Assembly: GCA_964630785.1 (NCBI GenBank)
Contig: CAZVZG010000014.1
Coordinates: 1 to 64,000 of the forward strand
Length of the DNA: 64,000 nt
Source of the DNA: JADLCX01 sp964630785
Lineage (GTDB): Bacteria; Planctomycetota; Phycisphaerae; Phycisphaerales; UBA1924
Direction of reading: 5' to 3'
The position numbers were made by a program, and so were the translations under genes. The notes beneath the pieces were generated by a model that did not search any database, was not told the origin of the DNA, and worked only from the letters and a program-made list of their open reading frames with translations. Shown here piece after piece: positions 57,351-64,000 of this stretch; position 1 is the first letter of the stretch; every line of letters begins with the position of its first letter.

Positions 57351-59222
57351 TCATTCGATGGGTTCAAGAAAGAACGGTCCGGCCGGGACCACGATCGGGC
57401 GGAGCGCCGGGAGCTCCTTGCCCTCGATGTGCATGATGGCCCAGCGGCACGCGCCGCCGACGGACACCGTGCTGTTTTCGGATTCGAGGAACTCGCCGAG
57501 CAAAGGGAGCGACGCACGCGAACCGATCCGCCCCAGCGCGATGGCCGCGAATCGACGGACCTCTGAGGCCTCGGGATCGACCGGGTTGTTGTCCGAGACT
57601 CGGGCTTCGAGCTCGGCGACAAGGTCCGCCCGCTCGCGCCCCTCGTTGATCTTGCCCAGCGCGTAGATCGCGGCGCCGCGGGCTGAGGGGTGGAAGCCGC
57701 TCCGTTTGGGAATGTAGCGGATGAGCAGCTCGTCGGCGGGTTGGTAGCGTTCCCGACCCAAGGCCATGAACACTTGAGTGGTTTCCCGGCCGATCGATTC
57801 GTACCGCTTCGCGTCGGCGGCCGCGCTCGCGGCCTCGGCGGTCAGCGTGCGGGCGCGATCCAGCAGCGCTGGCATCGTGTCCGGCGCTCCGAGCTGCCGG
57901 AGGGCGGTCGCGGCCGCGAGCCGGACTTCGGGGCGATCAGCGGCCAGCAGGCCGATCAGCGGCTTGGCCGCGTCGCGGAGATTCGCCTCACCGGCCGCGA
58001 GCGCGGCCCGCTCAAGAACTCGCCAATGATCTGTGGCCAGGGCCGCGAGCAACGCCCGCGAAGCAGATGCCGCCGCGGGCGCGTCCGCTCCGGAAGCGAT
58101 GCGGGCGAGAGCCGTGCCTGCGGCAAGCCGAACCGGCAGGCTGAGATCGTCCATCGATTTGGCGAGCGTCGGAACGCACCGCTCGGTAGCGACGGCCGCG
58201 AATGCACGCACGGCCTCGAGACGGGCCTGATCGTCCTTGTCCTCCGCCGCGGACGCGACGTCCGCGACGACCGATCCAGGGTTGATGCGCCCGAGCAGAC
58301 CGAGCGCGGCCGCCCGAACGCTCGCGTCGGGATCGGCAACGTGCAGACGGGCAAACGCGGCCACTTCGGGGCCTTGGTGCCCGGCCAGCGACATCAGGGC
58401 CAGGAGGGTCTCGATGGGCTGTTGCCGCGCGGCCAACTCGCTGGCCAGGTCCAGCAGGTCGGCCGACGCAGTCACGCCGAGGGTGCGACCAGCCTCAACC
58501 CGCACCGGCGCGTGGCGAGTGGCATCCGCAACGATCGTGCGAGCTTCGGGCACGGCCTCGGTCGAGCGCACGGCCGCGAGTGATCGAAGAGCCGAACAGA
58601 CGATCGGGTCAGGACAATCCCGGGAGCGGAGACGGTCGATCCACAACCCGCGCGCCTGCGGGATATTCCACTCCGCGAGGATGGTGTCGACCGCGAGGAT
58701 CGTCTGGATCGACGCTTGCGGCGATCCCGCGACGACGAGCAGTTCGGTTGCGGCAGAACGATCGTCGAGCTCACCCAGGGCGTCGATGGCCGACAACTGC
58801 ACAAGGGGATTCGGGTCGGACTTGACCACCCGGAGGAGCGCGGGAATCGCCTCTTCGAGCATGGGGTGGAGCGCCACGCCCTGGCGATAGGCTTGCGCGA
58901 TCGCATCGGCCGCTTCGGCGCGCAGATCGGACTCGGGCCGTTCCAGAGCGGCGATCCACAGGGGCACGCACCTCGGGTCGAGCGTCGTTCTCCGCTGCGG
59001 CTCGACTAGCGCGGGATCGTCGAACATCGGCAGACGCTCGTCGGAACCGACCCCGCGTTCGCTTGCCCTTCCTTCTCCAGCGTTCGACTGAGGAGATGCG
59101 TGGCCGGGACAGGCGAGCACCGCCAGCGCCCACACACCAACGACACCCACCGAGAACAGGCGGCATTTCCGGTGCCCAACGCGAGCCGGCCCAAGGAACT
59201 GGTTGATCGTGCGTTGCTTCAT
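57351..59222 (-). CDS. Exported HEAT-repeat protein
   Basis: A 623-residue protein with an N-terminal membrane/signal segment at about 22-40 (RLFSVGVVGVWALAVLACPG). The remainder is alpha-helical HEAT/PBS-lyase-like repeats, for example EEAIPALLRVVKSDPNPLVQLSAIDALGELDD, RVEAGRTLGVTASADLLDLASELA, DPDASVRAAALGLLGRINPG, and VRLAAGTALARIASGADA. Such repeats form a superhelical scaffold for protein contacts. Its ATG overlaps the stop of the ABC permease gene by four bases, so it belongs to the exporter operon and may be its periplasmic partner. The precise role is unknown. Confidence 0.85.
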   Translation of the reverse strand: MKQRTINQFLGPARVGHRKCRLFSVGVVGVWALAVLACPGHASPQSNAGEGRASERGVGSDERLPMFDDPALVEPQRRTTLDPRCVPLWIAALERPESDLRAEAADAIAQAYRQGVALHPMLEEAIPALLRVVKSDPNPLVQLSAIDALGELDDRSAATELLVVAGSPQASIQTILAVDTILAEWNIPQARGLWIDRLRSRDCPDPIVCSALRSLAAVRSTEAVPEARTIVADATRHAPVRVEAGRTLGVTASADLLDLASELAARQQPIETLLALMSLAGHQGPEVAAFARLHVADPDASVRAAALGLLGRINPGSVVADVASAAEDKDDQARLEAVRAFAAVATERCVPTLAKSMDDLSLPVRLAAGTALARIASGADAPAAASASRALLAALATDHWRVLERAALAAGEANLRDAAKPLIGLLAADRPEVRLAAATALRQLGAPDTMPALLDRARTLTAEAASAAADAKRYESIGRETTQVFMALGRERYQPADELLIRYIPKRSGFHPSARGAAIYALGKINEGRERADLVAELEARVSDNNPVDPEASEVRRFAAIALGRIGSRASLPLLGEFLESENSTVSVGGACRWAIMHIEGKELPALRPIVVPAGPFFLEPIE

Positions 59223-60877
59223 CGCGCCCGCTTCAATCTCGCGACTTGGAGCACCAGGAGCACGATGCTCAAGGCGCCCAGGGCCACCATGACGTACCAG
59301 TTCCCGGGGATCAGTTTGTACTCCGAGAAGCCCGGTGTTCCGACCGCGGAAAGCGTTGCCGCGAGAGGGTTCCACGTCAGGACCGACTCGACCAGCCGCC
59401 GCCCGAACGGTGCATCTCTCCCGAGCCAGAACATCAACGTCCCGCCGCAGAGCACGGCGAGCAGCGCGTAGGCCGCGGCGGTGGCCGGGGCCGTACTGCG
59501 GAAGCAGCTCCCCACGGCGGAGGAGAGCAGCACAGCGACAATGGCCAAGGCCGCCATCGTCGCAAAGACAATCGCCGCGAGACGGAGCAGAGAGGGGTCG
59601 AAGAGCACCATCACGCCGAGTGCAGGGATCGTCGCGACCAGGGCGAGGCCCAGCGGCACAAGCGCGCTGAGGAGCTTGCCGGAGATGATCGTGAACGTGG
59701 AGAGCGGCGTGGATTGCAGCAGCAACCACCCACGGCTCTCCGTTTCGCCGGCGATGAGCCCGCTCGCGAAACTGGGCGCGAGCAACAGCACCAGCGATGC
59801 CTGCATCACTGCGATGACCCCCAGAACGGCGCTCACGCCCTCAGACCTTGACATGCCGATGGCCCCGAAGACGAGCACGAGCGAGAGGATGAGGTACACG
59901 CCGATCAGTCGGATCATCCAACCGCTGCGGCCGAACCTCCGGCACCGCTGCTCCTTGACCATCACCGGATTCTGCCAGGGCCCGATGAGCCCGCTGCGAC
60001 GCTGCGGGTCGAAGAACCACAGGTACATGACCCTCCTCCACGCGCGGACGGCACGGGCCCGATCGTCGGTGATCCGCCCCGCGCTACGGGCCTTGTCGAG
60101 TGGGCGAGAGCACAGGGCCCCGAGCGCGAGCAGCAGGAAGGCCGCGCTGATGATGGCCGTAACGATGCAGAACCGCCAAGTGGTGTCCGCGGCGCTTGCG
60201 CCGATGCGCGCGTCACCCAGGATCGTCACGACCGCGGGGATCGGCGAGAGTGAGCGGAGCCACTCCACCGCAGAGATCAGTTCCGGCCCCGCCCAGGAGG
60301 CCGCGAGCACCAGTCGGTGCGGCACGAGCGTGACCAGAGAAAGCCCCAGGACGCAGGCGTAGGTCATCCGCAGAGCACCGTCGAGGCTGCGGGCACGGCT
60401 GCTGATGAACAAGCCCAGGCTCGTGTACTCGATCGCGAGCAGAGCGAGCACGAGGTAGAGCCGCCCGAGTTGACCCCACAGGTCGGTGCCACCCATGGCG
60501 TAGCAGGCCGCGGCCCCGGGGATGGTCAGGACGAGGAGGAGCAGCGTCAGACCCAGCGACCCGGCGAGTTTCCCGACGAGAATCTCTCCGGGGTGCATCG
60601 GAGTGTTGAGGAGTAGGGCGAGCGTTCCACGGATGCGCTCTCTCACCACGCTCGTGGCCGCGAACGCCGGGCTCACCAGCGTGAGCCCGACCAGGAGCCC
60701 GTACCCGAAAACTCGCAGCACCTGGCCCGCGGCCGCGCCGTCCACGTCGGCGTGCCCATCGTCCGGCCAGCGGATCAGCACGAGCAGGCCCGGAGCGACC
60801 AGGAAGAGGACCTGCACAACCACCGCCCGCCACGAGCGGAGCATCGCCACGAGTTCGCGGGCGGAGACGGCGATCAT
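59219..60877 (-). CDS. ABC-2-type exporter permease (two-domain)
   Basis: A 552-residue membrane protein with about 12 segments in two groups of six. The first half has FVAATSVVRERIRGTLALLLNTPMHPGEILVGKLAG-like sequence, the permease helix typical of ABC-2 transporters (exact block: SVVRERIRGTLALLLNTP). The second half has a similar GETESRGWLLLQSTPLSTFTIISGKLLSA block, so the protein is a fusion or duplication of two ABC-2 permease units. It pairs with the ATPase at 60874 (four-base overlap) and is followed by the HEAT protein (four-base overlap). The substrate is unknown. Confidence 0.88.
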   Translation of the reverse strand: MIAVSARELVAMLRSWRAVVVQVLFLVAPGLLVLIRWPDDGHADVDGAAAGQVLRVFGYGLLVGLTLVSPAFAATSVVRERIRGTLALLLNTPMHPGEILVGKLAGSLGLTLLLLVLTIPGAAACYAMGGTDLWGQLGRLYLVLALLAIEYTSLGLFISSRARSLDGALRMTYACVLGLSLVTLVPHRLVLAASWAGPELISAVEWLRSLSPIPAVVTILGDARIGASAADTTWRFCIVTAIISAAFLLLALGALCSRPLDKARSAGRITDDRARAVRAWRRVMYLWFFDPQRRSGLIGPWQNPVMVKEQRCRRFGRSGWMIRLIGVYLILSLVLVFGAIGMSRSEGVSAVLGVIAVMQASLVLLLAPSFASGLIAGETESRGWLLLQSTPLSTFTIISGKLLSALVPLGLALVATIPALGVMVLFDPSLLRLAAIVFATMAALAIVAVLLSSAVGSCFRSTAPATAAAYALLAVLCGGTLMFWLGRDAPFGRRLVESVLTWNPLAATLSAVGTPGFSEYKLIPGNWYVMVALGALSIVLLVLQVARLKRAR

Positions 60878-61905
60878 GCCGAGTTTCTCTGGAGTGGCGC
60901 GCGGGGCGTGTTGACGATCGGTGGTGGAGCGGACGGGGCGCCGTCGGCACGTTCGGCGCCCGCGCCTGTGACGCTCAGGAACGCATCCTCAAGATCGCGC
61001 TGCACCTCGCGGAACTGTACGACGTCTACGCCCCCTTCATGGAACGATCGAAGCAGCGCGGCCAGGCCGCGGTCGTCCAGCCCCGTCTCGAACCGCACCT
61101 CGGCGGCGGCCTCGGAGACGGTGATCGCGGCCGCATCGCCCAGTTGCCGCCGGAGAGCCTTCTCGGCAGGTCGGGCGTCTTCGCGCCGGGACAACACGAC
61201 TTCCATCACCCGCTCCTGCGGCAGGCTCTGCATGATCTGGTCGAGTGTGCCAAACGCCCGCAGCCGGCCCCGCGTGACGATGGCCACGCGCGTGCAGATG
61301 CGGGCCAGTTCCGGGAGGATGTGGCTGGTAACGATCAGGGCCTTGCCCAAGCCCGCGAGCCGGAGAAGCGTCTGGCGCATCTCGACCCGGGCATGCGGGT
61401 CCAAGCCGTTGGCCGGCTCGTCGAGGATGAGCACCTCGGGGTCGTGCAGCATCGTGCGGGTGAGCGCGACCCGCTGCTTCATGCCGTGGCTGAGCGCTTC
61501 CACGAAAAGGTCCCGCATGTGCGACGCGCCGGTCAAGTCCAGGCACTCGTCGATGCGCCGCAACCGCTGGCGGCGTGGGATGCGGAACGCGGCCCCGAAG
61601 AAGTCGAGGTACTCCCGTACCCGCATGTTGTCGTAAGACCCGAAGACGTCGGGCATGTACCCGACCAACCGCCTGGTCCGTGCGGTGTCCACGCCGCAGG
61701 TCGCACCGCAAATGGTGGCCGTCCCGTTCGTGGCCTTGACGAGGCCCACGAGAATCTTGATGGTCGTGGTCTTGCCGGCGCCGTTGGGCCCGATGAAGCC
61801 GAGGATGCCGCCCCGCTCCACCGAGATCGAAAGCGACTCGAGCGCGGTGAACGCGCCGTATTTCTTGGTCAGGTCGGTGGTCTGTACCAGGGTGTCGCTG
61901 ATCAT
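60874..61905 (-). CDS. ABC transporter ATP-binding protein
   Basis: A 343-residue ATPase. Walker A GPNGAGKT (39-46), Q-loop region MPDVFGSYDNMRVREYLDFF, signature LSHGMKQRVAL, Walker B VLILDEPANGLDP, switch VTSH. The C-terminal ~110 residues form an accessory domain ending in a Pro/Ala-rich tail. It drives the ABC-2 permease at 59219. The ATG at 61905 overlaps the stop of the upstream membrane protein gene (ATGA). An upstream in-frame ATG (61950) is not needed. Confidence 0.95.
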   Translation of the reverse strand: MISDTLVQTTDLTKKYGAFTALESLSISVERGGILGFIGPNGAGKTTTIKILVGLVKATNGTATICGATCGVDTARTRRLVGYMPDVFGSYDNMRVREYLDFFGAAFRIPRRQRLRRIDECLDLTGASHMRDLFVEALSHGMKQRVALTRTMLHDPEVLILDEPANGLDPHARVEMRQTLLRLAGLGKALIVTSHILPELARICTRVAIVTRGRLRAFGTLDQIMQSLPQERVMEVVLSRREDARPAEKALRRQLGDAAAITVSEAAAEVRFETGLDDRGLAALLRSFHEGGVDVVQFREVQRDLEDAFLSVTGAGAERADGAPSAPPPIVNTPRAPLQRNSA

Positions 61906-64000
61906 TTCATTCGCCCCGTCACGGAGAGCTCCATCCGTCGGATAGACCATCCCTGGCCGTCGGACTCAGCCGATCCCGCCTTCACGTCAATACCCACGAG
62001 CAGCACGCCATCTGCACCCACGACGGGCGTGCGATCTCCGATCATCTCGAATCGCGCCGGACCGGGCATGCCCGATCCGGTGGCCACCACCCGCAAGCGA
62101 TCCCCATCGGAAACCACAATCTCGTAGCCGCGCCCGGGCGCGTTGATGTCCACGAGCAGCGAGGCCGATTCGATGTCCAGGCTCCGGACAGCCTCCGGGA
62201 GCGAGAACCGCATCACCACCAGCATGGGTTGATGGACGTTGCTCAGCCAGCGCCCGGACTGCGTGTCGTAGGCCGCGGAGAGGGCTCGCCCGCCCAGCGT
62301 CCCGCGCATCGGGGCCATCCGCATCAGCGAGGCGGGCACCCAGACGCCGCCGCCACCGGTCGGCGCCGCGACGGAGATCGGGATCATCGCGAGAGCGGTC
62401 CCGCCGGTCGGCAACGAACCGTTGATGCGGAGACCTGTGGACAGCGGGGAAGCCCAAGTGAACAGCGAAGGCTCCAGCGGAACTCCGGGGAACTGCAACA
62501 GTTGCTCCACCGCGCGCTGACGCGACGCCTCGTCGGCACTCAGCAGCACGCCGCGGCCGAGCACCCCTGGCGGGAGCAGGTCCGATTCACTGGCCGCGAA
62601 ACGACCGTCGCCCGTGCTTCGCAGTGCAATGCATCCCGCCCGCGTGACCAGGATCGGGTCACGGTCGATCAAAAGTCCGCCGTTGTCGAGTTCGCACGTG
62701 AGGCCGTCGGCGCCCAGCACGACCCTCGCTTTAGGCGTCGACAGCGCGGCCACGTCGCTGCGCGTAACCAACTCGCGAACCGAGCCGGCCCGCGCGTCCG
62801 GTCCGACGAGCGCGACGTGTTCCGGATCGGACCACACCAAACGGCTCGATCCCACCGCTAGACTGCTCGACCTCGCGACGGCCTGCGGGTAGATCATCCC
62901 CCCGCCCGTGAGGTCGATCTCCACAAATCGTCCGGCGTCCCGGGGCGAAGTGTAAATGCACGCACGCTGCGTGCAGTCGGCGTGCCGATCGCGACCGTTG
63001 AATGTGAGCAGTTGTCCGATGGCCACTGTCGACGGCGTCTGAGACTGTCGGGCGGACCCGACACCGGCCAGGACCGCCGCGGCCGCGAGCGAGCCAACAA
63101 CACCGATCACGGCCACAAACTCGAGTCGAGACCGACGCGCCAGGACCGCGCCCGCGGCGAGGATCTGCACCGCCGCTCCACCGATGGCCACGGTGATCCA
63201 CTTGCGATCGAGTACGCTGTACCCGATGGCCCTGCGGAGGTGGTCCGCGAGCGGCAGTGAATCCTCTGGAGGCGTGAGGCCCGCGAATCCCCGCTTGCCG
63301 GCGGGCGCAACGAACGATTGCAGATCCTGAAGCGCCGGCGTGGCGACGAAGTCGTTCCCCCCCATTCCACCCACGGTTAACCAGCCGCGGGGCCCGAGCA
63401 GCGAGACCAGCAGCTCGCCGCTCCCGAGCGCCTTGCGCATGGCCGCGGGGTATCCGTTCACTCGATGCGTCACCTCGAACGAAGGGGCCAGCACGCGGAC
63501 CAGCGGCACACCGTAATCGAGGTCCTGCTTGGTTGGGCCCGAAGGCCCTTCGATCTCAAACCGTGTGACCTCGACGGTGTCGAGCGCGGCGACGTCCCAA
63601 TCCTGACCGAACACCTCCGCCGCCCATGCCGGCGGGGTGCGGTCGAGCATCAGCCACACCCGGCCGCCCCGGGCGACCCATCGGCGGATCGCGTCTTTGC
63701 GTCGCGAGTCCACAATCGCGCCCGGGTTGGCGATGAACAAACAATCCAGCCCCTCGTACGTCTCCGGGATCGCCGGGGCGTCATCGCCCGAGAGCTGAAC
63801 ATTGGCCGGACCCACGCCCGCGGCCTTTCGCAGCGCGCCGATCAGCGCCCCGGGAAGCTCGTCGGTCGCCTCTCCCAGGATGCCCGTTTCGTACCGCGAA
63901 CCCGCCGCCCGCGCAGCGATCGATCCGGATTGCGCAGGGCTTGACCGATCGCCGCCGGGCGACGTGAACACCAGTCTGGTCTTGACATCGATGGTCGGTT
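61902..64000 (-). CDS. Large membrane protein of the ABC exporter operon (5' end outside window)
   Basis: At least 699 residues; the reading frame stays open to the window edge, so the true N-terminus lies beyond. The visible part begins TIDVKTRLVFTSPGGDRSS (frame open through position 64000). An early segment has YEGLDCLFIANPGAIVDSRRKDAIRRWVARGGRVWLMLD, which resembles the DUF4350/GldG-like ligand-binding fold of gliding/exporter accessory proteins. Two membrane helices follow near residues 260-310 (KWITVAIGGAAVQILAAGAVLA and FVAVIGVVGSLAAAAVLAGV), then a beta-rich exported domain of ~380 residues. It overlaps the ATPase start by four bases. Likely an exporter accessory protein, by context. 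Confidence 0.8.
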   Translation of the reverse strand, partial: PTIDVKTRLVFTSPGGDRSSPAQSGSIAARAAGSRYETGILGEATDELPGALIGALRKAAGVGPANVQLSGDDAPAIPETYEGLDCLFIANPGAIVDSRRKDAIRRWVARGGRVWLMLDRTPPAWAAEVFGQDWDVAALDTVEVTRFEIEGPSGPTKQDLDYGVPLVRVLAPSFEVTHRVNGYPAAMRKALGSGELLVSLLGPRGWLTVGGMGGNDFVATPALQDLQSFVAPAGKRGFAGLTPPEDSLPLADHLRRAIGYSVLDRKWITVAIGGAAVQILAAGAVLARRSRLEFVAVIGVVGSLAAAAVLAGVGSARQSQTPSTVAIGQLLTFNGRDRHADCTQRACIYTSPRDAGRFVEIDLTGGGMIYPQAVARSSSLAVGSSRLVWSDPEHVALVGPDARAGSVRELVTRSDVAALSTPKARVVLGADGLTCELDNGGLLIDRDPILVTRAGCIALRSTGDGRFAASESDLLPPGVLGRGVLLSADEASRQRAVEQLLQFPGVPLEPSLFTWASPLSTGLRINGSLPTGGTALAMIPISVAAPTGGGGVWVPASLMRMAPMRGTLGGRALSAAYDTQSGRWLSNVHQPMLVVMRFSLPEAVRSLDIESASLLVDINAPGRGYEIVVSDGDRLRVVATGSGMPGPARFEMIGDRTPVVGADGVLLVGIDVKAGSAESDGQGWSIRRMELSVTGRMK

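Overview
The window is about 64 kb of high-GC bacterial chromosome, densely packed with genes on both strands. I place it in the Planctomycetota, most likely class Phycisphaerae. Several traits point there: two exported proteins end in the paired VQD-x-F-x-FL dockerin-like tail typical of Phycisphaerales, one ends in a PAPGASALLGLGGL...RRRR sorting tail of PEP-CTERM type, there are many Gfo/Idh/MocA oxidoreductases and TIM-barrel sugar isomerases with Tat signals, and there are HEAT-repeat and zinc-ribbon membrane proteins. No phage, transposon, integrase or CRISPR array is visible. The 44-base C run at the very start is probably a contig-edge artefact.

Layout. 0-18 kb is mixed housekeeping: a short asparaginase-domain protein, a half-size DMT transporter, a nucleotidyltransferase-fold protein, rplU, an ArsR-ArsM arsenic methylation fusion with a clear promoter/operator, an ECF sigma factor coupled to a DUF4349 membrane protein, a CPA1-type antiporter, typA/bipA, a second ECF sigma operon with two unfamiliar membrane proteins, an exported PQQ-type sugar dehydrogenase with a dockerin tail, a B12-binding-fold protein, ubiE/menG and an M48 lipoprotein protease. 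A 16-bp near-perfect parS sequence lies between rplU and the ars gene.

18.4-38.4 kb is a carbohydrate-oxidation island: five Gfo/Idh/MocA proteins, three sugar phosphate isomerase/epimerase TIM barrels, a ThuA-DUF1080 fusion, an M60-like metalloprotease, two ApbE flavin transferases, a membrane cytochrome c, a tandem-thioredoxin protein, an FGE-like protein and an MFS symporter. The set Gfo/Idh + TIM barrel + DUF1080 is what is expected for cleavage of glycosides through 3-keto intermediates. Here most members carry export signals, so much of the chemistry would be periplasmic. Short spacings and 4-base start/stop overlaps tie the genes into operons.

38.4-64 kb holds a divergent mntH/mntR pair with interlocking promoters, mutS, a zinc-ribbon membrane protein, a thioredoxin-like protein, a PEP-CTERM-like exported protein, a membrane protein, truB, a GT39 glycosyltransferase, a PAP2 phosphatase, tRNA-Ser(GGA), two more Gfo/Idh proteins, a 662-residue exported protein built from an 879-bp internal duplication, a GNAT acetyltransferase, and a four-gene ABC-exporter/HEAT-repeat operon that runs off the right edge. 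No gene-free stretch exceeds 300 bases. Several genes have a -10 element so near the start codon that leaderless transcription is likely. Intergenic C/G homopolymer tracts recur, and some intrude into coding sequence.
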